A stretch of 9,955 nucleotides of DNA, taken from assembly GCA_937970115.1 (NCBI GenBank), contig CALBVO010000007.1, positions 1 through 9,955 on the forward strand, in the 5' to 3' direction. The notes below the pieces were generated by a model. It had not been told where the DNA came from. It worked only from the letters and a program-made list of their open reading frames with translations, and searched no databases. The DNA is from Minisyncoccota bacterium. GTDB lineage: Bacteria; Patescibacteriota; Minisyncoccia; Phycocordibacterales; UBA1006. Shown one piece after another: positions 1 through 5,768 of the stretch (position 1 is its first letter; each line of letters opens with the position of its first letter). The translations under genes were made by a program, and so were the position numbers.

Positions 1-382
1 AAATCCACAATATCTTGCTTTTCTTCTTAGTTTTAATAAAGTCTTTAATGGTAGTAAATCCGTCAAAATAATCTATAATTTCAACTATAGTCATTGCACC
101 TAATAAAAACACTAAAATTTCAGCGGTTTTACCTAGATGATACAACAATGTTTCTTCCATTAAATGCATTTTTTCTTCGCTAGCAAACGATCCAAAATTT
201 TCTAACAATGCATGTTTTCCTGAATCAAACCATTGTGGAAAGCTTTCTAAGCCTAAGGCTATTAACGCCCAACATACAGCCATCATAACTAAGGCGGGTA
301 TTAACTTGTCTATTTTTATACTATGCTCTAAAGTTATGGCTAAATAGCCAAATACAAATACTAAAATAATTACCAATTCCAT
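1..382 (-). CDS. nhaD: NhaD-type Na+/H+ antiporter, 5' part only (cut by the left window edge)
   Basis: An open frame of 127 codons runs from the ATG at 382 to the window edge with no stop. The start reads MELVIILVFVFGYLAITLEH, a first membrane helix. A second hydrophobic stretch (about residues 27-45, LIPALVMMAVCWALIALGL) follows, then a hydrophilic loop, then HLGKTAEILVFLLGAMTIVE, continuing into IIDYFDGF and a lysine-rich turn. The spacing and the HLGKTAE...GAMTIVEIID segment match the N-terminus of NhaD family (ion transporter superfamily) antiporters, which exchange cytoplasmic Na+ or Li+ for H+ at the inner membrane. Most of the protein lies outside the window. Leucine is almost always TTA/TTG and ATA isoleucine is frequent. 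The wording closely resembles Bacteroidota NhaD proteins as I remember them, unlike its CPR-style neighbours, so it may be acquired. The A-rich stretch before the ATG holds no clear Shine-Dalgarno. Confidence 0.85.
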   Translation of the reverse strand, partial: MELVIILVFVFGYLAITLEHSIKIDKLIPALVMMAVCWALIALGLESFPQWFDSGKHALLENFGSFASEEKMHLMEETLLYHLGKTAEILVFLLGAMTIVEIIDYFDGFTTIKDFIKTKKKSKILWI

Positions 383-403
383 TTCTTTAATTTTTAGTTA
401 ATA

Positions 404-444
404 CAAATTTACTATATTTAATCAAAAAAAATAGATTTAGTCAA
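404..444 (-). promoter_or_regulatory. Possible promoter region of nhaD
   Basis: Two readings are possible on the minus strand. (1) A sigma70-like pair: TTGACT (439-444), 17 nt, then TTAAAT (416-421) preceded by TGA. Its -35 would sit in the loop of the mnmA terminator. (2) A Bacteroidota-style -7 element TAAATTTG (404-411), matching TAnnTTTG, although no TTTG is found at the expected -33 distance. Neither is proven. A promoter here is expected because the preceding hairpin should stop transcription from mnmA. Confidence 0.3.
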
Positions 445-456
445 AAATCTATTTTT
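424..456 (-). terminator. Intrinsic terminator after mnmA
   Basis: A perfect 12-bp inverted repeat (427-438 with 445-456) has a 6-nt loop and, on the minus strand, runs into eight consecutive T residues (431 down to 424). It lies about 20 bp past the mnmA stop. The stem is A/T-rich, so strength depends mainly on the U-tract. The loop reads TTGACT on the minus strand. Confidence 0.75.
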
Positions 457-476
457 ATATGCAATATTCTTTTCAG

Positions 477-1568
477 TTATGCAAGAATTCCTCCACCCAG
501 GCATTCATTCCCTCTATAAAATACAACAGACTGCCCTGCTGCAAGTGTTGCGTCAATTTCATGAAACTGAATTTTAGCTATTTTTTGATTATGATCAATC
601 TCAAGAATATTAATTTTTTTTGTTGAACCTCGGTAACGAATTTGTACATCTATAACATCGCCAACTTTTAAAATATTTTTATTATCAATAAGATCAATTA
701 AACTAAAAACCTTCGTTAAAATGGTATCTGCTTCTGGGTTTTGAGAAACGGTAATAGTGTTTCCCTTAATATCTTTTGCAACTACGTAATAGGGTTTATC
801 ATTAGTACCCTTATATTTTGAATCGATACTAAAACCATGGCGTTCAGAAATTGTATAAAACAATGAGCCCTTATGTGATCCAATTTTTTCACCATCAGTA
901 TTTAAAACATCTCCTGGTTTCTCATCAATATAATGAGCAAGAAAATCTTTCATATCAATTTCCCCAATAAAGCAAATTCCCTGTGAATCTTTTTTTGTTG
1001 CAGTTGGTAGGTTATATTTTTTTGCTAATTTCCGAACTTGAGATTTTGGCATATTTCCGACCGGAAATAAAATATGTTGCAATTGATTTTGTTCCAAGGT
1101 CCACAAGAAATATGATTGATCTTTTTTTGGATCATTTCCACGTAGCATTGTTACAACTCCATCGTTATTAACAGACCGATCAACATAATGGCCCGTTGCA
1201 ATATAATCAGCACCTTTTGATAATGCCCATCTTAAGAACCCGCCAAATTTAACTTCACGATTACACATAACATCCGGATTAGGAGTTCGCCCTGCACGGT
1301 ATTCACTAATCATATAATCAGCTACCCCCTCTTTGTATTCTTTTTCTAAATTAAGCTCAACAAAAGGAATATTAATATGAGCACAAACACGCATTGCATC
1401 ACGACGCTCATCTTGCCATGTGCATTCTATCCAGTCAGGTTGCCAGGTACGCATAAAAACACCAACGACATCATATCCCTGGTTTTTTAAGAGTGCGGCC
1501 GATACCGATGAGTCAACACCGCCAGAAACCCCAACAAATACTGTTTTATTATTATCCGGATTTTGCAT
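477..1568 (-). CDS. mnmA: tRNA-specific 2-thiouridylase MnmA
   Basis: A 363-residue protein, the usual family length. It activates U34 of the Lys, Glu and Gln tRNAs with ATP and replaces its 2-oxygen with sulfur delivered as persulfide, in the cytoplasm. The PP-loop SGGVDSS is at residues 15-21. The two family cysteines are present: C102 in NPDVMCNREVKF and C199 in DSQGICFIGE. GHY (126-128), needed for the tRNA/ATP site region, and KKDQSYFL (148-155) are also present. The C-terminal beta-barrel ends in SVVFYRGNECLGGGILA. The W..DWIEC.W..ERRDAMRV segment (42-61) is of the kind I associate with CPR MnmA proteins. The ATG at 1568 is the only start before the PP-loop. Its only RBS-like sequence, AAAGAG 7 nt upstream, forms one end of a long hairpin. 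The gene stands alone between that hairpin and its own terminator. Confidence 0.97.
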   Translation of the reverse strand: MQNPDNNKTVFVGVSGGVDSSVSAALLKNQGYDVVGVFMRTWQPDWIECTWQDERRDAMRVCAHINIPFVELNLEKEYKEGVADYMISEYRAGRTPNPDVMCNREVKFGGFLRWALSKGADYIATGHYVDRSVNNDGVVTMLRGNDPKKDQSYFLWTLEQNQLQHILFPVGNMPKSQVRKLAKKYNLPTATKKDSQGICFIGEIDMKDFLAHYIDEKPGDVLNTDGEKIGSHKGSLFYTISERHGFSIDSKYKGTNDKPYYVVAKDIKGNTITVSQNPEADTILTKVFSLIDLIDNKNILKVGDVIDVQIRYRGSTKKINILEIDHNQKIAKIQFHEIDATLAAGQSVVFYRGNECLGGGILA

Positions 1569-1620
1569 AAAAAAACTCTTTACTTATTCAGTCTATATTC
1601 ATAGATTGATAAGTAAAGAG
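1569..1620 (-). terminator. Terminator-like hairpin with U7 directly abutting the mnmA ATG
   Basis: Arms 1576-1587 and 1609-1620 form a perfect 12-bp stem. Inner bases (about 1589-1608) extend it with a 1-nt bulge and one mismatch. On the minus strand the stem is followed by seven Ts, and the eighth-position base begins the mnmA ATG. It lies 19 bp past the stop of the upstream gene, so it is a credible terminator for that gene. It also buries AAAGAG, the only Shine-Dalgarno-like sequence of mnmA, so it may act as an attenuator or translational switch. Confidence 0.75.
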
Positions 1621-1638
1621 CTTGTCATATATTTTAAT

Positions 1639-2412
1639 TTATGCGACCGATTTATGATCGGCAAGAAAATCTTCCATACGTTGTTGTATATGAAAACGAT
1701 GCCTCTCTGCATCATGTCGATTTTGTATAGATAAATATATTAATTCGTTATGTAAACGCTCATGAATATATTTATTCTTCAATTGTACAACAGAAGGTAC
1801 GAATTCTTTTATAGATATTTTTCTTGTTTTCTTAATTTGAAATAAAAAACCGAGTTTGGTATTACTAAACCGCATGAACATATCAACACCTAAATTATCT
1901 AGATTACTATTATATTCAAGTTTAAACATGGTGCCAGAAACAAGATCCTTTAACACTTCAATCATATACCATTCTGAACGAACACCTTGCATGTATTTAT
2001 CCAGCTCAGAAATTAACATATTTTCAAATATTAAACGTTTTGATACGGTATCCAAGCATCCGAGAACAAAATCTACATGTCGAGCAGTGCCAAGCTTTTT
2101 ACTTAAAGCTATGCCTCTTGATTTGTCGTATTCAAATCTAAAAGTCATCAATTGATGGAGATACCTAAAAGTTACCCTATATTTTGCATCTATCTTAATG
2201 ACGTTGATATTTGTAACAGTATGTAAATCCTTATTAAATTCTCGACTGAACTTGGTAAAAGATTTTGATAAAATTTTATAAATAAAATCTTCATCTTTTG
2301 TATTAGGTAGTTCTGTAAAATACACTATTATTTCGGATGGTTCTATTTTTTTACGGGCTCTGTATTTTTGCAAAGCTTTTTTACGTGCTTTTGATATAAG
2401 AGATTTTTTCAT
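1639..2412 (-). CDS. Unrecognised protein with a QxK-type PD-(D/E)XK nuclease-like signature
   Basis: 257 residues from the ATG at 2412 (MKKSLISKARKK). The frame stays open upstream to a TTG at 2466, but that codon sits in the loop of the previous gene's terminator, so I chose 2412. There is no Shine-Dalgarno. I do not recognise the family. The N-terminus is strongly basic (residues 2-22). Residues 27-120 look alpha/beta. The notable part is at 145-196: a helix with E147 and E152, then LEYNSNLDNLGVD ending at D177, a short strand, and FLFQIKKT with Q192-x-K194. An acidic helix, then G-x-D, then Q-x-K is the core pattern of the Mrr-like branch of PD-(D/E)XK nucleases. The C-terminus is helical, His/Arg-rich and short. 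No membrane segment or signal peptide is seen. It follows the Nudix gene, separated by a terminator, and ends at the mnmA hairpin. Nuclease function is an inference from motif spacing only. Confidence 0.8.
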   Translation of the reverse strand: MKKSLISKARKKALQKYRARKKIEPSEIIVYFTELPNTKDEDFIYKILSKSFTKFSREFNKDLHTVTNINVIKIDAKYRVTFRYLHQLMTFRFEYDKSRGIALSKKLGTARHVDFVLGCLDTVSKRLIFENMLISELDKYMQGVRSEWYMIEVLKDLVSGTMFKLEYNSNLDNLGVDMFMRFSNTKLGFLFQIKKTRKISIKEFVPSVVQLKNKYIHERLHNELIYLSIQNRHDAERHRFHIQQRMEDFLADHKSVA

Positions 2413-2447
2413 TTTTTTATTTTTAATATTTGTTATTAATAGTACAT

Positions 2448-2480
2448 ATAAAAAATAATACGTCAAGTATTATTTTTTAT
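2448..2480 (-). terminator. A/T-rich terminator overlapping the end of the Nudix gene
   Basis: A perfect 14-bp inverted repeat (2448-2461 with 2467-2480) with a 5-nt loop spans the last codons and the TGA of the Nudix gene. On the minus strand the descending arm contains six Ts and is followed by A/T sequence. The repeat is nearly symmetrical in composition and could stop transcription from either side. The loop carries TTGAC on the minus strand. Confidence 0.65.
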
Positions 2481-2888
2481 TAATGCAATAACTTCATTCA
2501 ACATTTCTATTCTATTTTTTAGAAGTCTATTTTTTGCTTCTTCCAAGGTAAACCACCCATGATTTTTAAGCTCTGTAGTTTGGGGAGTAACCTTGGTATT
2601 AGATACAATACCTACAAAATAAATCACTTTTTTAATAATATCACTACCTCTCTTTTTAGGTATACGATATCGTTCAGTAAATATTGTATTCCCTAAATAA
2701 TTATCGCAATGAATATTTGTTTCTTCGTGAAGCTCACGAATAGCTGTTTCATGATGAGTTTCTTTTTTTTCTTTCCCACCCTTTGGAAAACCCCAATAAT
2801 CTCCATAACCTTGTACTAACAAAAAACGAATTTTTCCATTCGCATTGATAGATACTGGTATAACCCCGCATGAGACTCGATAACGCAT
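2463..2888 (-). CDS. Nudix hydrolase, Ap4A-hydrolase/RppH-like group
   Basis: 141 residues, a single Nudix domain. The Nudix box GX5EX7REUXEEXGU is at residues 37-59: G37, E43, R51-E52, E55-E56. The late glycine is replaced by N58. YWGFPKGG (31-38) just before it is typical of the diadenosine-tetraphosphatase and RNA-pyrophosphohydrolase-like branch. That branch cleaves nucleoside diphosphates linked to another moiety, using Mg2+ held by the box glutamates, and releases a mononucleotide or phosphate. The substrate cannot be fixed from sequence. Dinucleoside polyphosphates, 5'-triphosphate RNA ends and oxidised nucleotides are all possible. It appears to be a single-gene unit with its own extended -10 promoter directly upstream and a terminator over its last codons. 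The ATG at 2888 has no Shine-Dalgarno and lies about 10 nt from the -10 box, which suggests a nearly leaderless mRNA. Confidence 0.92.
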   Translation of the reverse strand: MRYRVSCGVIPVSINANGKIRFLLVQGYGDYWGFPKGGKEKKETHHETAIRELHEETNIHCDNYLGNTIFTERYRIPKKRGSDIIKKVIYFVGIVSNTKVTPQTTELKNHGWFTLEEAKNRLLKNRIEMLNEVIALIKNNT

Positions 2889-2898
2889 AATTATGGTA

Positions 2899-2907
2899 AT
2901 TATATCA
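2899..2907 (-). promoter_or_regulatory. Extended -10 promoter of the Nudix gene
   Basis: The minus strand reads TGA-TATAAT: a perfect -10 hexamer (2904 to 2899) with the TGN extension (2907 to 2905). No good -35 lies at 16-18 nt; TTTACA is present at a spacing of 14. The hexamer ends 10 nt before the ATG, so initiation would fall about 3-5 nt upstream of the start codon. Confidence 0.6.
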
Positions 2908-2921
2908 TAGATTATTTATGT

Positions 2922-2951
2922 AAAAGAAAAACACTGGTATCTCGTGTTTTT
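2922..2951 (-). terminator. Terminator after the DnaQ-like exonuclease gene
   Basis: An 8-bp stem (2927-2934 with 2944-2951) and a 9-nt loop are followed on the minus strand by a T-rich run (TTTTTCTTTT). The exonuclease stop codon lies at the foot of the ascending arm. Confidence 0.65.
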
Positions 2952-3489
2952 ATAGTTCAAGAAGTTTTCTATAAACTTCAACGGTTGCTCGTGTATCGGC
3001 AAGCGCTGTATGCGCTCGGTCATTAGTGATACCAAAACGTTCACATAAAGAACCAAGATTATAACGAGTAACATTTTGATCCTTATGTAACTTTGCAAAA
3101 GCAAAGGAAATCGTATCAATTTTTGCATAAAACATTTTATTTTCTACCCCGCTTGTAGCAAATGCCTTTGCGATAAATGACCAGTCAAATGCGACATTAT
3201 GGGCTACAAAGATACATTCTTTGGTTTTGTCTGCAAAAACTTGCATTGCCTGTTCTAAGTTCGAGGCGAACAGCCACTCTGCTTCGTTGTAACCATTAAT
3301 AGATAATGCTTCTGGGTCAGCGTTTTCTAGTTTTTCTGGTTTAATTTTCAATTCAAATTCTTCAACAACATTTCCTAAAATACCATCGTTTTGAGAAACA
3401 ATTACGCAACCAATTTCAATAATTTCTTGGGTTTCAGGATTAAAACCTGTTGTTTCAATATCGACAAACGCTAAATTTTTATTTTTCAT
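2950..3489 (-). CDS. DnaQ-like DEDDh 3'-5' exonuclease
   Basis: 179 residues, a single RNase H-fold exonuclease domain. All five DEDDh residues are visible: D10 and E12 in FVDIETTGF (Exo I), D102 in HNVAFDWSFI (Exo II), H160 and D165 in RAHTALADTRAT (Exo III). These bind two metal ions and hydrolyse DNA or RNA from the 3' end. The size fits a stand-alone Pol III epsilon-like proofreading subunit or a related repair exonuclease. There is no C-terminal extension for polymerase binding and no GIY-YIG or UvrC-like domain. The start at 3489 is preceded by AAGGA with only 2 nt of spacing, closer than usual. It is the last gene of a set with mltG (25-bp gap) and ends at a hairpin terminator. Whether it proofreads replication or has another role cannot be told from sequence; the domain call is secure. 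Confidence 0.93.
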   Translation of the reverse strand: MKNKNLAFVDIETTGFNPETQEIIEIGCVIVSQNDGILGNVVEEFELKIKPEKLENADPEALSINGYNEAEWLFASNLEQAMQVFADKTKECIFVAHNVAFDWSFIAKAFATSGVENKMFYAKIDTISFAFAKLHKDQNVTRYNLGSLCERFGITNDRAHTALADTRATVEVYRKLLEL

Positions 3490-3514
3490 AATCCTTATTT
3501 TACATATTCAATCA

Positions 3515-4486
3515 CTATCGTAAATACTGATTAATATTGTTAATATGCTGATTATAGGTTTTTCCATAACGAACAACGCCATCTTTACCATGGAGATAAA
3601 AATAATAAGGTGACGGGAATGGATTCATAGCCGCTTCGAGAGCAACAGCTCCTGGATTACCAATAGGAGTTGGAGTAAGTCCTGTTCGAGTATAGGTATT
3701 ATAAGGTCCGTCTTTACGCAAATCAGTAGCACGCACTCTGCCATTGATATATAAAAATGGTGCGTCTATTTGTAGTAATTTTCCTTCGTCAAGACGTTTC
3801 CATAAAATACCTGAAATAGTTCTTTGTTCTTTTAAATCTCCTGTTGCTTCTTTTTCTATAATTGAAGCCATGATAATAATATCTTCTAAACTTCGATTTG
3901 ATGCATTTATTTTTTCCTCAAAATCTTTTATGTATGCATTAAAAGTAGTTTGCATTACATCTATAATATCTTGAGTACTTGCTGAAGGCAGAAAGGAATA
4001 AGTATCTGGGAATAAATACCCCTCTAAACCTTTGGTATTTTCTAGGAAAAAATTTACGTCAAATTTTTCAAGATTAGAGTTTTCATAGATATTAGCGATT
4101 TGTTTTATCGTTGATCCTTCTGGAATAGTTACCGAAATATAGACATCTCCGTAATCTGCGGAATCAAGACGTTCTAACACCTTCATTGGTATTTGATCAC
4201 CTTCGAAAATATAATCACCTGCTTTTACTGAAATGTCCTGTGTACGTGCAAGAATACGCAGACCAAGTGCAGAATTAATGATTTTCTGTTCTTCAAGTAA
4301 GTTTGCGGTTTTAATAAGACTATACCCTTCTGGAACCGATATTCGTTTTGGTGTTTCTACGTAACTAGAACCAAAGATATGCATATACAACATAATAACC
4401 AATAAAAGCAGTGAAAGAATAAAAAAACTTATTCCACGTATTAGTTTTTTATTTTTTGTTCTTTTTTTATCTATTTCAAAATCCAT
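3515..4486 (-). CDS. mltG: Endolytic murein transglycosylase MltG (YceG-like)
   Basis: 323 residues. A basic cytoplasmic tail (residues 7-16) leads into one membrane helix (about 15-36), so the bulk of the protein faces outside. A LysM-like region covers about 49-112 (VPEGYSLIKTANLLEEQKII...KAGDYIFEGD). The catalytic YceG domain follows: LEGYLFPDTY (154-163), ASIIEKEAT (207-215) with the family's catalytic glutamate, RTISGILWKRL, LQIDAP, YNTYTRTGLTPTPIGNPG (262-279) and a C-terminal YFYLHGKDG...FV-type strand. MltG cuts nascent glycan strands next to the membrane and so sets their length. The length is normal for the family. The ATG lies 2 bp after the stop of the upstream membrane-protein gene, implying coupled translation, and there is no separate Shine-Dalgarno. 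Confidence 0.96.
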   Translation of the reverse strand: MDFEIDKKRTKNKKLIRGISFFILSLLLLVIMLYMHIFGSSYVETPKRISVPEGYSLIKTANLLEEQKIINSALGLRILARTQDISVKAGDYIFEGDQIPMKVLERLDSADYGDVYISVTIPEGSTIKQIANIYENSNLEKFDVNFFLENTKGLEGYLFPDTYSFLPSASTQDIIDVMQTTFNAYIKDFEEKINASNRSLEDIIIMASIIEKEATGDLKEQRTISGILWKRLDEGKLLQIDAPFLYINGRVRATDLRKDGPYNTYTRTGLTPTPIGNPGAVALEAAMNPFPSPYYFYLHGKDGVVRYGKTYNQHINNINQYLR

Positions 4487-4488
4487 AA

Positions 4489-5700
4489 TTACATTGGTAG
4501 ATTTGTAGGTGGTTCAGATTTAGTTGCCTCGATACGTTCAACAGCTGTTGTTTCTGATACTCGACCAGGAATATGGAAAAGTGTAGCTAACTCTTCACTA
4601 GTTAAAATCATTGCCGGGTTCTTTTTATACCATAAAAAATTAGCGTACTTCCAAAATCCATCGTAAAATCCAGCGCGCTCAACATAATCATTAAAAAAAC
4701 GTTTTTGTAATGTCGTATAACGTAGACCCGTCAAATCTTCCCAAATCCAATCATACGTAGTATCTTCATTTTTACGAATACCATTCAAATACTGTGAATT
4801 GAAAGGTTTATAAATATGACCCTTAAAGAAACCTTTGACCCCTTTATTTTCATTTTCTTTTCGTGCTAAATAAAGTGTACGAATCTTACATTCAAAAGCT
4901 GTTTTTGATAATCCACGTTCTATAGCCTTGACCTGTTCTTGTTCAGCATAGGTGAGCTTTACGGTCGTAAAAGGTTCGTCATCAACAACAGGCTTTCCTC
5001 GCCCCATTAATTCTGTAACATATTTTCTCGCATCTGCTCTCCAGGTACTAAAAGTATCAGCACGAATAATATATTGAATCCAAATTTGTTCACCTGTTCG
5101 GATTGTTCCTAGAAATTCTAAAAGTGGAGTTAGGGGATCAATTTTTTGCTCCTCATCAAGACTTCCAACGTTTTTATCTAATTCATAATCAACATATGTT
5201 TTAATAGGAAGAAAATCTTCTTTTGCTAATTTAAAATCAGCTCCGTACAGAGTCCATGAATCTGAATGATAATTATAATCAGGTATATAACGAGTATAAT
5301 CATCAACCTCATTAATTTCTGCTTGTGGAAACTGGGAATATAAAGAGGTTTTTATAGTTGATGCAAGTTTATCAGAACAACGAATGAAAAAATAAATATT
5401 TCCTTCAATGGATACAAGCTCTAATGATGAAGGATATAGCACAGCACCGTTCCAAATTCGATCGTATGGACCCATAGCACCTCCTCCAAGGAAATGTAGT
5501 ACGTCAATAATCATCTCCATAGCTAATGGTGATTTATGTACTTCTCGAGGAATACTAATCTCAAGCATCGTATATTTAATATTATTAAGAAATGACTTTT
5601 GTTTATATGATAAATATATTTTCCAGGCAATAATACCTAAGATAATTGGAAGCCAAACAAAAGCACTCTTTAATATAAAGGAAAAGATAGTACTTAACAT
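4489..5700 (-). CDS. Membrane-anchored protein resembling the N-terminal region of CPR HerA/TraG-type ATPases, without the ATPase
   Basis: 403 residues with one N-terminal membrane helix (about 8-30) and a large soluble region. Recognisable blocks are LEISIPREVHKSPLAMEM (46-63), SLELVSIEGNIYFFIR (92-107), YSQFPQAEINEVDDYT (121-136), DPLTPLLEFLG with GEQIWIQ in the middle, and SEELATLFHIPGR (368-380), ending PPTNLPM. As I remember CPR proteins, these blocks form the N-terminal half of large T4SS-like or HerA/TraG coupling ATPases. There, the 'APP.NLP' segment is followed by the Walker A domain. Here the protein stops at exactly that point, and no GxxxxGK[ST] is present. The stop is followed 2 bp later by mltG, so it looks like a natural boundary. 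It heads the set with mltG and dnaQ. The ATPase may be encoded elsewhere. The function is unknown. The start at 5700 is the only credible one and lies 6 nt from a -10-like box. Confidence 0.85.
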   Translation of the reverse strand: MLSTIFSFILKSAFVWLPIILGIIAWKIYLSYKQKSFLNNIKYTMLEISIPREVHKSPLAMEMIIDVLHFLGGGAMGPYDRIWNGAVLYPSSLELVSIEGNIYFFIRCSDKLASTIKTSLYSQFPQAEINEVDDYTRYIPDYNYHSDSWTLYGADFKLAKEDFLPIKTYVDYELDKNVGSLDEEQKIDPLTPLLEFLGTIRTGEQIWIQYIIRADTFSTWRADARKYVTELMGRGKPVVDDEPFTTVKLTYAEQEQVKAIERGLSKTAFECKIRTLYLARKENENKGVKGFFKGHIYKPFNSQYLNGIRKNEDTTYDWIWEDLTGLRYTTLQKRFFNDYVERAGFYDGFWKYANFLWYKKNPAMILTSEELATLFHIPGRVSETTAVERIEATKSEPPTNLPM

Positions 5701-5706
5701 ACCCTT

Positions 5707-5715
5707 AGTGTATCA
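5707..5715 (-). promoter_or_regulatory. Extended -10-like box for the membrane protein/mltG/dnaQ set
   Basis: The minus strand reads TGA-TACACT (4 of 6 matches to TATAAT, with the TGN extension), then AAGGGT and the ATG. The 6-nt distance would put the transcript start at the ATG, which explains why the AAGGG so close to the start cannot serve as a normal ribosome binding site. No good -35 was found. Confidence 0.4.
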
Positions 5716-5730
5716 CTTCTCTCATTAAAA

Positions 5731-5763
5731 TAAAAAACAAAAAGAAGGACTTTTTGTTTTTTA
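5731..5763 (-). terminator. Terminator after the sigma4-HARE gene
   Basis: A 14-bp stem (5731-5744 with 5750-5763) and a 5-nt loop begin 5 bp past the stop at 5769. The stem is almost entirely A:T, with two G:C pairs. On the minus strand it ends in TTTTTT followed by ATTTTAA. The symmetry would let it work in both directions. Confidence 0.65.
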
Positions 5764-5768
5764 CATAA

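Noticed and set aside
404..426. A full Bacteroidota promoter (-33 TTTG plus -7 TAnnTTTG) for nhaD
   Set aside because: The -7-like TAAATTTG is present, but the nearest TTTG is 11 nt away, too close for the usual spacing, so it cannot be claimed as a complete promoter.
1645..1659. Short inverted repeat CCGAT/ATCGG at the 3' end of the QxK gene
   Set aside because: The 5-bp stem is inside coding sequence, lacks a T-tract, and is expected by chance.
1420..1734. A 104-codon plus-strand ORF across the mnmA start
   Set aside because: It is antisense to mnmA and the end of the next gene, crosses the hairpin, and shows no protein-like composition or start signal.
2413..2466. An 18-codon N-terminal extension of the QxK protein from a TTG start
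   Set aside because: The start codon is TTG, it lies in the loop of the Nudix gene's terminator and overlaps that gene, and the extension is AT-rich filler. The ATG at 2412 is better.
2916..3128. A 70-codon minus-strand ORF
   Set aside because: It lies inside the DnaQ-like gene in another frame and runs through its terminator; it has no motif or start signal.
5408..5728. A 106-codon plus-strand ORF
   Set aside because: It is the antisense shadow of the membrane-protein gene, with no independent support.
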